The translations under genes were made by a program, and so were the position numbers. Source: Pseudomonadota bacterium (GTDB lineage Bacteria > Pseudomonadota > Alphaproteobacteria > Micropepsales > Micropepsaceae). Taken from it: DNA of 17,903 nucleotides. The stretch is taken from the NCBI GenBank assembly GCA_025360685.1, contig JANYBR010000332.1:1-17903 (forward strand). The letters run 5' to 3'. Below are positions 1-6,843 of the stretch, one piece after another. Position 1 is the first letter of the stretch, and each line of letters starts with the position of its first letter. The notes beneath the pieces were generated by a model. That model worked only from the letters and a program-made list of their open reading frames with translations, searched no databases and had not been told where the DNA came from.

Positions 1-87
1 GAACGCGACATGCTTCAGGGCGGCATTGAGGATCGAAGCCTTGAGCGTCGCCTCACTCACTTTCTTTTTCGTGGTTCGGGTTGTCAT
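1..87 (-). CDS. Start of a COQ9-like protein (partial, runs off the window)
   Basis: Reading leftward from an ATG at 87 gives 29 uninterrupted codons: a Lys/Thr-rich start, then a stretch reading LKASILNAALKHVAF. This resembles the first helix of COQ9-family proteins, where an ILDAAL..V.F pattern precedes the TetR-like fold. COQ9 is a lipid-binding accessory factor of ubiquinone synthesis. From memory, COQ9 genes often lie near rpsU in alphaproteobacteria, and rpsU is 1.5 kb away here. Only the N-terminus is visible and no clear ribosome binding site precedes the ATG, so the call is tentative. It could be another small helical protein. Confidence 0.45.
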   Translation of the reverse strand, partial: MTTRTTKKKVSEATLKASILNAALKHVAF

Positions 88-156
88 GGCCGTGTTTGGG
101 AACCAGGGTGAATTGACATTGTCGACGCGTCCGCAATCAAAGTAAGCCTGCCGGGT

Positions 157-765
157 TCAGCGCGACGGTGTTCGGACGGCGACCTCGGCGCTGCCGCCGA
201 GGCTGAAAGAGATCGTCGCAGTGGCCGGGACCGGCGAAGTATTGCGCGAGGTGAGTCCGAAGAAAAAGCTTGTCTGGCCCGGGCAAACCGGTGCGCCAAA
301 AACAAGCAGGATATTTCTGCCGCGTCGTGTCGCCGAAGAGATCGCAACCGAGCCGAGCCCTCCAGATGTCACAACATAGACATCATCGAGCGGTCCGGCG
401 CCATCATATTGCAGCGATGCCGCCGGCCCGAAGTCGAGCCCGAGCTGGGTTACGCAATTGGCGGTGGACGAGGCCTGCACCGATGTCATGTCTAAGCGAT
501 ATTCGTAGCCCTTCATATCCGCGGCGGACGTCGGCGCCACGCCGTCATAGGTACGCGATTGCAGACGGCCATCGCCGACATCACCCAGAGGAGAAAAATG
601 GCCGACGGAGTCCGTGACCACGAGCGTGCAACTGGTGTTGAAGACGCAATTGATTGCCGGCGCGCTGACAGCGACGACGCGAAGCGCCGTGGCGTTCGCA
701 GAAGACGCTACAATCAGACAGGCGGCAAATGCTGCGAGTACCGTCCCGACAATTGTGCTTTTCAT
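157..765 (-). CDS. Secreted protein of unknown function with four cysteines
   Basis: A 202-residue protein. The ATG at 765 is chosen because a GGGGA ribosome binding site lies just upstream and because it starts directly with a signal peptide: MKS, a hydrophobic stretch, then an ASSANA-type cleavage region near residue 27. The longer reading from 834 would put 23 extra residues before the signal. The mature part is rich in Ser, Thr, Gly and Val and looks all-beta. It has four cysteines, two close together near the mature N-terminus and two further on, enough for two disulfides in the periplasm or outside the cell. A DDVYVVTSGGLGSV stretch and a TSFFFGLTS stretch look like conserved cores. It lies 77 bp downstream of def on the same strand, with no visible functional link. 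I do not recognise the family. Confidence 0.7.
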   Translation of the reverse strand: MKSTIVGTVLAAFAACLIVASSANATALRVVAVSAPAINCVFNTSCTLVVTDSVGHFSPLGDVGDGRLQSRTYDGVAPTSAADMKGYEYRLDMTSVQASSTANCVTQLGLDFGPAASLQYDGAGPLDDVYVVTSGGLGSVAISSATRRGRNILLVFGAPVCPGQTSFFFGLTSRNTSPVPATATISFSLGGSAEVAVRTPSR

Positions 766-842
766 GTATTTCCCCAGTTGAGCTGGCGAGAGGCAAAACG
801 CAGCAACGCTCCGCGACGTTTCGTTCCAGCTCATTCTACTCG

Positions 843-1394
843 CTATTCCTCCTTTTGCACAAAGTGGCGCGCTTCGCTTTCAAAGATCAGCTTGCCGAGA
901 TCGCGCATGCGACTGGGATAAAGCGTACCGTCCAGATGATCGCACTCATGCTGCACCACGCGAGCGTGAAAGCCTTTCGCGCTGCGCGCGACGGCGCGAC
1001 CCTCCAAATCGAAGCCGCGATACCGAATGTGGAACGGCCGCTCGACGAAACCGCGCAGGCCCGGCACGGATAGGCAGCCTTCCCAACCGCCCTCGATCTC
1101 GTCGCCGACAATCTCAATCTGCGGATTGACCAGCACGGTCAGCGGCGCCATGTGGTCGAAGCGTTCGTCATCGGAAAGCCCAGGATCGCTCCTGCCCTGC
1201 GGTGCCTGGAACACCACGACGCGCAAAGGGACATGGACCTGAGGCGCCGCCAGGCCCGCGCCATTGGCGTCGATCATGGTTTCGATCATGTCGGACACGA
1301 GACGGCGTATTTCCAGCGACGCGGGGTCGGCGACCGCCTGCGCCTTCTGCGCTAGAACCGGGTGGCCCATTCGGGCGATCTTCAGTATGGCCAT
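843..1394 (-). CDS. def: Peptide deformylase
   Basis: A 183-residue cytoplasmic metalloenzyme that removes the N-formyl group from the initiator methionine of new proteins. All three family motifs are present and in order: GAGLAAPQ (motif I, GxGxAAxQ) near residue 46, EGCLSVPG (motif II, whose Cys binds the metal) near 105, and QHECDHLDG (motif III, HExxH, two His ligands plus the catalytic Glu) near 148. The length is normal and the N-terminal MAILKIARMGHPVL is typical. A short insertion rich in Asp and Arg (around residues 68-80) lies between motifs I and II. No fmt gene is adjacent, and the gene is divergent from rpsU. The ATG at 1394 has only a weak ribosome binding site. Some alphaproteobacteria carry more than one def, so this may be one of a pair. 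Confidence 0.95.
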   Translation of the reverse strand: MAILKIARMGHPVLAQKAQAVADPASLEIRRLVSDMIETMIDANGAGLAAPQVHVPLRVVVFQAPQGRSDPGLSDDERFDHMAPLTVLVNPQIEIVGDEIEGGWEGCLSVPGLRGFVERPFHIRYRGFDLEGRAVARSAKGFHARVVQHECDHLDGTLYPSRMRDLGKLIFESEARHFVQKEE

Positions 1395-1546
1395 GATTTC
1401 ATTGGACGTGCGTACATTCGAACCTCGAAATTTCGTCAGAAACCCGTCGCGCTCCTCAGTATTTTTTTACGACGTACACTTTCTTCACTTAGGTGGTGTC
1501 TACATTGGTCTTGACGTCCGACTCCTGTAGATAGGAATTTTGTCAG

Positions 1547-1552
1547 TATAAT
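1547..1552 (+). promoter_or_regulatory. Candidate -10 box of rpsU
   Basis: A perfect TATAAT lies about 76 bp upstream of the rpsU TTG start, in an AT-richer stretch. No good -35 sits 16-18 bp upstream (CCTGTA at best). Transcription would start near 1559, leaving a leader of about 70 nt that contains the AAGGAG ribosome binding site. Confidence 0.4.
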
Positions 1553-1627
1553 TCAAGCGCGGTGGACAGGCCAAAACCCTTCTGTTACTACCCGCGCCTC
1601 CCAAATTTGGGCCCGAAGGAGCGCATT

Positions 1628-1840
1628 TTGCAGATCATCGTTCGCGACAACAATATCGATCAGGCGCTGAAAGCGCTGAAAAAAAAGATGCAACGTGAAG
1701 GCATCTTCCGCGAGATGAAGCTCAGAGGCCACTACGAGAAACCCAGCGAGAAGCGCGCCCGCGAACGTGCCGAGGCCATCCGCCGCTATCGCAAGCTGCA
1801 GCGCAAGCGCCTGCAGCGCGAAGGCCTGCTGCCACGCTGA
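1628..1840 (+). CDS. rpsU: Small ribosomal subunit protein bS21, TTG start
   Basis: bS21 binds the 30S platform near the anti-Shine-Dalgarno end of 16S rRNA and helps initiation. From the TTG at 1628 the protein is 70 residues, beginning MQIIVRDNNIDQALKALKKK, followed by the family's basic tail (REMKLRGHYEKPSEKRARERAEA...). That start matches the usual N-terminus of alphaproteobacterial S21 and has AAGGAG six bases upstream. A longer GTG reading from 1562 adds 22 residues with no ribosome binding site and begins almost at the predicted transcription start, so it is rejected. The gene has its own -10 box and terminator, so it is likely monocistronic. It is divergent from def. Confidence 0.93.
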   Translation: MQIIVRDNNIDQALKALKKKMQREGIFREMKLRGHYEKPSEKRARERAEAIRRYRKLQRKRLQREGLLPR

Positions 1841-1864
1841 TCGGCTGCGTCCAGGAATTTCGAG

Positions 1865-1893
1865 AAGGCTGTCTGATTTCAGGCGGCCTTTTT
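1865..1893 (+). terminator. Intrinsic terminator of rpsU
   Basis: An 11-bp stem (1866-1876 with 1879-1889, two G-T wobbles; the closing A-T probably opens to give a four-base loop) ends in GGCCT and runs straight into TTTT. It begins 25 bases after the rpsU stop codon. Confidence 0.8.
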
Positions 1894-2105
1894 GCCTTCA
1901 GCGAAGAAGACCAGTTCGAGCGCGCCGATACATTTCTGAATCTCTCCGAGCCTGGGACGGCCAAGTTGGTGTTCAATCTTTTCTGCGAGCCTCACGGAGC
2001 CGTGACGCGGCTCGTCATCGAAACAGCGTGTTCTGTCCGGACCTGCGCTCGCGCATTCTGTTGACGCCCTATTGGCTCCCAAGCCGGCGAAGCTGAACGC
2101 GGCGA

Positions 2106-3596
2106 CTAGCGACTACGTCCCGTAAGCATTTGCACGCCGCGCTTCGCCAGTCCGGCCAAGGTCGGCGGACGCTCCGTGGTCAGCACATGCCGCGCAAACA
2201 CGCGCCCGGTCCACCAGATCAGGAATATCGTGGTTGCAATCGTGAGGGCCGTCGTGCCCCAGAGCTGCAACTGCGGCGGATGCGAGGCGATGCGCAGCAT
2301 CATGAAGAACGGTGTGTAGAACGGCACCCACGATATAATGCTCGCCAGTTCGCCGTTGGGATCGCGCATGATTCCGGAGATCATGACATTGGGCAGCATC
2401 AGGATCAGCATGGCGGGGCCGAGCAGCGCCTGCGCGTCGGCCAGCGAATTCGCCATGCTGCCGATGGCCAGGAATATCGAACCATAGATCAGAAGGCCGC
2501 AGGAGAAATACAGCAGCAGCAGCGGCAAGGTGCCGACCGTCGCCACCGAACGCATCGCGGCGAATACCAGCCTGACGGTACTGGCCTCCGCCATCGCCAT
2601 CAATGCGATCAACACGCACGTCCAGATCACGATCGTGACCAGTGCAACCGCGATGACCCCGATCAGCTTGCCGCTGGTGATCTCGCGCGGCGTGGCACAA
2701 GAGAGCAGCACCTCGATCATGCGGCTGGATTTTTCCTCCACCACTCCCTGCAACAGCACGCTCGCGTTCATCACCGAGACAATGAAGAGGATAAGCGCCA
2801 GGCCGATCGGCACGAAGGTGCTGAATACGTCCTCGCGCCCGGACGGTGCACCATGGTTGGATGTCACGCGCGTTTCCACGTCTGCTGTCGTGGTCAGTGC
2901 ATCGCTTCCGGCCAGCTGGGGCGCCAATCGCCTCAGAACATTACGGTGCAAAGCGTCACTCAGGGTGTCGGTCACGAACGCACGCAGCTCTTTGTCCACC
3001 TGGTCGCGAGCGAATAGTTGCGCAGTCCGCCCGGTGCCCGTTCCAAAATCCGCTGGAATCAAGATCGCGACGTAGAAACGGTCACCGTCGAGGAAGGGTC
3101 GCACCGCAGCGGCGAAATCTTGCGCCCGCTGCAGTCGCGCCGGCGGTCCGACATACACGAAGCGCGCCACGGGTGGTCGAAAGGGTCCGGCGCCCGGAAT
3201 CAGGAACGGCGCCAGCGCCCGGAGCGCTGCAGACGTGCCGCCGAGTGCACGAAACGATCTCAGCGATTCTTCTGCCTGCGGCGTATTGAGTAGGTCGACC
3301 AGCTTTGGATCTGCGCGCTGCAAACGATCTCCGTCTGCATTGGCGCTGACATAAGCGGCCAGAGCGTTCAGTTCGCGCTGTGCGTTCTCGCGCGACAACT
3401 CCTGAAGAATCGCATCCCGGTAGCCGCCTGCACGATCGACGATGGTAAAGGTTCGTTGCGGCGCGCCGCCCGTCCATTGCGGCACCAGCACAATCAGCGC
3501 GATCCAGAGCGGGAACATCAAGATCGAGATGAAGAAGCCGCGCCGCGTGACGTATTTGATGAATTCCTGGCGCGCGATGAGGAAAGTGCGTCTCAT
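2106..3596 (-). CDS. ABC-2 type exporter permease (NatB-like)
   Basis: A 496-residue inner-membrane subunit of an ABC exporter. One membrane segment lies near residues 21-40, followed by an extracytoplasmic domain of about 220 residues and a C-terminal block of five or six membrane segments from about 260. The cytoplasmic stretch EEKSSRMIEVLLSCATPREI, after the second segment, is the coupling-helix region typical of ABC-2/NatB (COG1668) permeases. The gene overlaps the stop of the ATPase gene by four bases (ATGA), so the two are translationally coupled and form one exporter. NatAB exports sodium, but relatives move drugs or other ions, so the substrate is unknown. No accessory gene follows; the 265 bases beyond hold only the rpsU terminator and a doubtful short frame. 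Confidence 0.88.
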   Translation of the reverse strand: MRRTFLIARQEFIKYVTRRGFFISILMFPLWIALIVLVPQWTGGAPQRTFTIVDRAGGYRDAILQELSRENAQRELNALAAYVSANADGDRLQRADPKLVDLLNTPQAEESLRSFRALGGTSAALRALAPFLIPGAGPFRPPVARFVYVGPPARLQRAQDFAAAVRPFLDGDRFYVAILIPADFGTGTGRTAQLFARDQVDKELRAFVTDTLSDALHRNVLRRLAPQLAGSDALTTTADVETRVTSNHGAPSGREDVFSTFVPIGLALILFIVSVMNASVLLQGVVEEKSSRMIEVLLSCATPREITSGKLIGVIAVALVTIVIWTCVLIALMAMAEASTVRLVFAAMRSVATVGTLPLLLLYFSCGLLIYGSIFLAIGSMANSLADAQALLGPAMLILMLPNVMISGIMRDPNGELASIISWVPFYTPFFMMLRIASHPPQLQLWGTTALTIATTIFLIWWTGRVFARHVLTTERPPTLAGLAKRGVQMLTGRSR

Positions 3597-4504
3597 GCGG
3601 CTGTCTCCACCAGCGATACGAAGATGTCGTGCAGGCTGGGCGGCGCAAGATCGAAATGCGTCAGCGGTACGCCTTTTTCGAAGCAGGCCGCGAGGACGGC
3701 CCGTCCGTCTGCACCTTCTGCCATGTCAAGCGTCCAATTGGCCTGTCCGTTTGAGGGTGCGGCCGCCGCAACCACTCCGGGCACATTGCGCAGAAAACTG
3801 AGATCGGCGTCCGCGCCGACGCGGGCCCGCCGTGGAAAAAGGGCACGCGCGCCATCGAGAGTCCCGTCGAACAGTTTGCGTCCCTTGGCGATCACAACAA
3901 TGCCGTCACACAGCCTCTCGGCTTGCTGCATCGTGTGGGTGGAGAATATGATCGTCTTTCCCTCACCGGCCAGATTGCGGACGAACTGCTCCATCTCACT
4001 CTGGTTCACCGGATCAAGGCCGGAAAAGGGCTCGTCGAGAATGACGAATTCCGGATCATGCACGACGGCGGCGAGCAACTGGACCTTCTGCGCCATGCCC
4101 TTGGAGAGTCCTTCGATGCGCACTCGCGCGAACTCGCCGAGGCCAAAATTCAAGAGCAATTTGCGTGCGCAGGCGAGGGCATCGGCGCGCTTCATACCTT
4201 TCAAAGTGGCTATATAGGCGATAGCAGCGTCGGCGCGCATTCGCCGGTAAAGCCCTCGTTCTTCGGGCAAATAGCCGATGCGTTCGCGCACCTTGGTGAT
4301 GTCGCGGCCAAGCACTGAAATCGTGCCCTCGTCCGGCGGCAGAATTCCGAGCATCATGCGCAAGGTAGTGGTCTTGCCGGCGCCATTGGGCCCGAGAAAA
4401 CCCAGAATTTTCCCTTTGGTCAGCGTGAAGCTGAGATGGTCCACCGCGGTGAAATCGCCAAAGCGCTTCGTGACTTTTGTCAATTCCAGAACAGTATCGG
4501 TCAC
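3593..4504 (-). CDS. ABC exporter ATP-binding protein (NatA-like)
   Basis: A 303-residue cytoplasmic ATPase that powers the permease encoded just downstream. Visible motifs: Walker A GPNGAGKTT (residues 38-46), a YLPEERGLY stretch where the Q-loop normally lies (Glu instead of Gln, as in NatA/YhaQ-like proteins), a degenerate signature LSKGMAQKVQ (133-142), Walker B FVILDEP (153-159), a D-loop SGLDP, and the switch His in FSTH (190). The C-terminal 80 residues match the small extra domain (DUF4162-like) seen in this branch. The ATG at 4504 starts MTDTVLELTKVTKRFG, a normal N-terminus. It is 34 bp from the end of the regulator gene on the same strand, so read-through from that promoter is possible. 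Confidence 0.93.
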   Translation of the reverse strand: MTDTVLELTKVTKRFGDFTAVDHLSFTLTKGKILGFLGPNGAGKTTTLRMMLGILPPDEGTISVLGRDITKVRERIGYLPEERGLYRRMRADAAIAYIATLKGMKRADALACARKLLLNFGLGEFARVRIEGLSKGMAQKVQLLAAVVHDPEFVILDEPFSGLDPVNQSEMEQFVRNLAGEGKTIIFSTHTMQQAERLCDGIVVIAKGRKLFDGTLDGARALFPRRARVGADADLSFLRNVPGVVAAAAPSNGQANWTLDMAEGADGRAVLAACFEKGVPLTHFDLAPPSLHDIFVSLVETAA

Positions 4505-4538
4505 GGAAGATCCGCTGCGGAGACGACGCGATGCTAGA

Positions 4539-5189
4539 TCAGGCTGGCGTCACGCGATAGGCACAGCGCCCGGCACCGGCCAGAATATGCGACAGGCGTT
4601 CGACCTTGATGTCCTTGCCCAGCACGCGATGAAACAGCGCCAGTTCCTCGCGGCAGAGACCCGTGCAGAGCCGCGCGGCAGCGCAAATCGGACAGTGGTT
4701 TTCCACGAACAGCCATTGTCCCGTTTCGGGATCGCGCCTGACTTCGGCCATGTAGCCCTCGGCACTGCGGATTTTCGCCAATGCTTCGAGCTTAGCCTTG
4801 AGAGATTGGGCCTTGTCCGTCTTGGCACGGTAGTTTTTCTCCAATTCCGAATTGCGCAGCTTGAGCAGCCGGTCGAGGCCCTCCTCGCCGAACGCCTTCT
4901 TGATCTGGAGGATGAGATCGCCTGCGAGTGCTGAATGGGAATCTGCGAAATGCGAGTCAGCGGCCCTGGTTGCCCGCCACAATTTCACCGGCCGGCCGCG
5001 CGGCCGGGCATCCTCGACATGGCTGGCCTCGCCGTCCGCCTCGAGTGCGTAGAGGTGCTGGCGCACGGCCATGGCGGTAATGCCGAGCTTTTCAGCCGCG
5101 GAATCGGCAGAAATCGGCCCGGCGCGCTTCAAAAGATCGCGCACCGCGGCGCGGCCGGTCGTAACCTGTGCTGTGTGCTCGACTGCCAT
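4539..5189 (-). CDS. SufR-like winged-helix regulator with iron-sulfur-type cysteines
   Basis: A 216-residue DNA-binding protein. A winged helix-turn-helix spans about residues 14-72 (SADSAAEKLGITAMAVRQHL, then the wing region ARPRGRPVKLW). The C-terminal half has a short coiled-coil-like helix (114-140) and five cysteines at 166, 169, 175, 179 and 209. C166, C179 and C209 fall close to the 4Fe-4S ligand pattern of cyanobacterial SufR, which represses suf genes when its cluster is intact; ENHCPIC and GRCAYRV are also SufR-like. No suf gene is visible here. The divergent neighbour encodes a Rieske protein, and matching operators lie over both promoters, so the likely role is autoregulated control of that gene. 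A good -10 lies so close to the ATG that the mRNA may be leaderless. Cluster binding is inferred, not shown. Confidence 0.82.
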   Translation of the reverse strand: MAVEHTAQVTTGRAAVRDLLKRAGPISADSAAEKLGITAMAVRQHLYALEADGEASHVEDARPRGRPVKLWRATRAADSHFADSHSALAGDLILQIKKAFGEEGLDRLLKLRNSELEKNYRAKTDKAQSLKAKLEALAKIRSAEGYMAEVRRDPETGQWLFVENHCPICAAARLCTGLCREELALFHRVLGKDIKVERLSHILAGAGRCAYRVTPA

Positions 5190-5196
5190 GCATTAT

Positions 5197-5225
5197 TTTC
5201 TAAAGATGACACTTGCATAAATCAA
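5197..5225 (-). promoter_or_regulatory. Candidate promoter of the SufR-like regulator
   Basis: On the minus strand TTGATT (5225-5220) and TAGAAA (5202-5197) are 17 bp apart. The expected start point falls at or next to the ATG at 5189, and no ribosome binding site is visible, so the transcript may be leaderless. Operator 1 covers the -10. Confidence 0.4.
5198..5219. promoter_or_regulatory. Operator 1, over the regulator's own promoter
   Basis: TTCTAAAG-N6-CTTGCATA: the left half is identical to operator 2, while the right half is degenerate. The spacing is the same, and the centres of the two sites are 39 bp apart. It overlaps the regulator's candidate -10 box, which fits autorepression. Inferred from repeat structure only. 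Confidence 0.5.
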
Positions 5226-5229
5226 GGTC

Positions 5230-5238
5230 TGGTATATT
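5230..5238 (+). promoter_or_regulatory. Extended -10 promoter of the Rieske fusion gene
   Basis: TG-N-TATATT forms an extended -10 element. The -35 is weak (CTTGCA at 15 bp spacing), as is common with extended -10 promoters. Operator 2 begins inside the -10 and covers the start point. Confidence 0.45.
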
Positions 5239-5258
5239 CTAAAGTACATACTTTGGAA
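5237..5258. promoter_or_regulatory. Operator 2, palindrome over the Rieske promoter
   Basis: TTCTAAAG-TACATA-CTTTGGAA is a 22-bp near-perfect palindrome (core AAAGTA-CA-TACTTT, one mismatch in each outer arm). It covers the -10 and start region, so a bound regulator would block transcription. It differs from the CAAC-N6-GTTG operator of cyanobacterial SufR. Confidence 0.65.
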
Positions 5259-5271
5259 AAGAGAGGCGGCC

Positions 5272-6843
5272 ATGTTCACCGCGACCGGCGTCAGCGAAAG
5301 CGAGTTGCAGAAAAAAGGCCGCAAAGTGGTACGCCGCGCCGGCAAGCAGGTCCTGCTGCTCGCGGCAGAGGGGAAGATCTTCGCCATCGCCAACCGCTGC
5401 CCGCACGAAGGCTATCCCCTCAGCGAGGGCACCGAAGGACCGGGCTGCGTACTGACCTGCAACTGGCACAATTGGAAATTCGATCTGGCGAGCGGACAGG
5501 CGCTGGTGGGCCGCGATCCCGTGCGCACCTATGCCATCGAAGTGCGCGGTGGGGAAATCTTCGCCGACCTGAGCGACCTGCCGGCCGAAGTGCAGCGCAA
5601 GCGCGCGCTGGACGGCCTGGTCGAGGCGGCCCGCTACAACGACGCGCCGCGCATGGCGCGTGAAGTTGCGCGGCTGGAACGCGCAGGCTTCGATGCCGGC
5701 GTCGCGCTGGCCCATGCGATCGCGGCACTGAACGAGCGGCTGGAGTTCGGCACCACACACGCCCATGGCGCGGCGGCAGATTGGCTCGCACTGGCAGGGC
5801 GCGCACCGAGCGATGGGGAACGGCTGACGGCGATGATCGAGCCGATTTCGCATCTGGCCTGGGACACGCTGGGCGCGCGGCGCTATCCTTATTCCGAGGA
5901 AACAACGCCCTGGGATGCGACCGCGCTCCAGGCAGCAATCGAATCCGAGAACGAGCCGGGCGCCATCGCATTGGTGCGCGGCGCGCTTCGCGATGGAGTG
6001 CCGCGACGCGAAATCTATGCGGCGCTCGGCCGCGCCGCGCTGTCTCATTATGCGGATTTTGGGCATAGCGCGATTTACACGTTCAAGACCAGCCAGCTGG
6101 TCGAGCGCCTGGGACCCGAGTCCGCGCTTCCCGTACTTCTCGCGCTTGTGCGCTCGCTGGTGAACGGCACGCGTGAGGAGCGCTTGCCGGAGTTTCGCGC
6201 CTACGATGCGACCCTTGCTGCCTGGGACGCCAAAGGTGGTTTGCCGGCGCAGGCGCATGACTTTGTCGGGCTTTCCATCGATGCGGCACTGGATCGAGCG
6301 CTGCAATCGTCGGGACTCAATCCACGCGAGCTATACGATGCGCTGCTCGGAGCGGCAGCGTGGAACCTGCTGCACTTCGACACTGGCTTCGATCGCGACA
6401 CCGACAACCAGATCGCCGACAATGTCAGTTGGCTGGATTTCACCCATGCTCTGACGTTCGCAAACGCCGCGCGCCACATCTGCGAAGCGCTGCCCGATCT
6501 GTGGCCCAGCGCACTGCTTCAGCTGGCGCTCTTTGTCGGCCGCAACAAGGGCTATGTGAATGCGCAGCAGGATGTCGTGGCGTTTCATGTTTCAGACGCC
6601 AAGCGCTTCATCGCCGAAGAGATGGCAGGTCTCTACGACCACGGCATCGTGGAGCCGATCATTGCCTGTCACCGCATCAAGATGCTGTTCGCCTTGGAGG
6701 ACGAGCTGGCGGCAGTTCCCGACGCGCCGTGGGCCGCCACGATGTGTGCAGCCATGAACCGCTACCTCAACACGCCGCAAAAGCGTCATCATGGACTGAG
6801 GCTGGCAGCCCAAGCCCGGGACTTCATCGCCAGAGAGGGCTGA
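5272..6843 (+). CDS. Rieske iron-sulfur protein fused to a large unknown helical domain
   Basis: A 523-residue cytoplasmic-looking protein (no signal peptide, no membrane segment). Residues 1-100 form a ferredoxin-type Rieske domain with C43-x-H45 and C63-x2-H66 binding a 2Fe-2S cluster (CPHEGYPL ... CNWHNWKF). Residues of about 105-523 are helix-rich and match no family I recognise. They carry many histidines and acidic residues in suggestive pairs (H163/H165, H194, H259/H265, H368, H506/H507) that could bind a second metal. It is not a standard ring-hydroxylating oxygenase: I find no 2-His-1-carboxylate motif of that family. AGAGG lies five bases before the ATG. The divergent SufR-like gene and the shared operators suggest control by iron-sulfur or redox status. 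The membrane-protein gene starts on the base after its stop codon. The Rieske domain is certain; the reaction is unknown. Confidence 0.87.
   Translation: MFTATGVSESELQKKGRKVVRRAGKQVLLLAAEGKIFAIANRCPHEGYPLSEGTEGPGCVLTCNWHNWKFDLASGQALVGRDPVRTYAIEVRGGEIFADLSDLPAEVQRKRALDGLVEAARYNDAPRMAREVARLERAGFDAGVALAHAIAALNERLEFGTTHAHGAAADWLALAGRAPSDGERLTAMIEPISHLAWDTLGARRYPYSEETTPWDATALQAAIESENEPGAIALVRGALRDGVPRREIYAALGRAALSHYADFGHSAIYTFKTSQLVERLGPESALPVLLALVRSLVNGTREERLPEFRAYDATLAAWDAKGGLPAQAHDFVGLSIDAALDRALQSSGLNPRELYDALLGAAAWNLLHFDTGFDRDTDNQIADNVSWLDFTHALTFANAARHICEALPDLWPSALLQLALFVGRNKGYVNAQQDVVAFHVSDAKRFIAEEMAGLYDHGIVEPIIACHRIKMLFALEDELAAVPDAPWAATMCAAMNRYLNTPQKRHHGLRLAAQARDFIAREG

Noticed and set aside
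1426..1435. CGAAATTTCG palindrome upstream of def
   Set aside because: A 10-bp palindrome alone is not rare, and no second copy or promoter relation was seen.
1879..2082. 67-residue minus-strand frame between rpsU and the ABC permease
   Set aside because: It starts at TTG with no good ribosome binding site and its stop lies inside the rpsU terminator. The C-terminal part looks protein-like, but nothing recognisable supports it.
2130..3017. 295-residue plus-strand frame
   Set aside because: It is antisense to the ABC permease, with a His/Gln/Arg-rich, low-complexity translation.
5239..6306. 355-residue minus-strand frame
   Set aside because: It lies opposite the Rieske fusion gene, is rich in Arg and Ala, and has no motif. 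It is a shadow of a real gene in GC-rich DNA.
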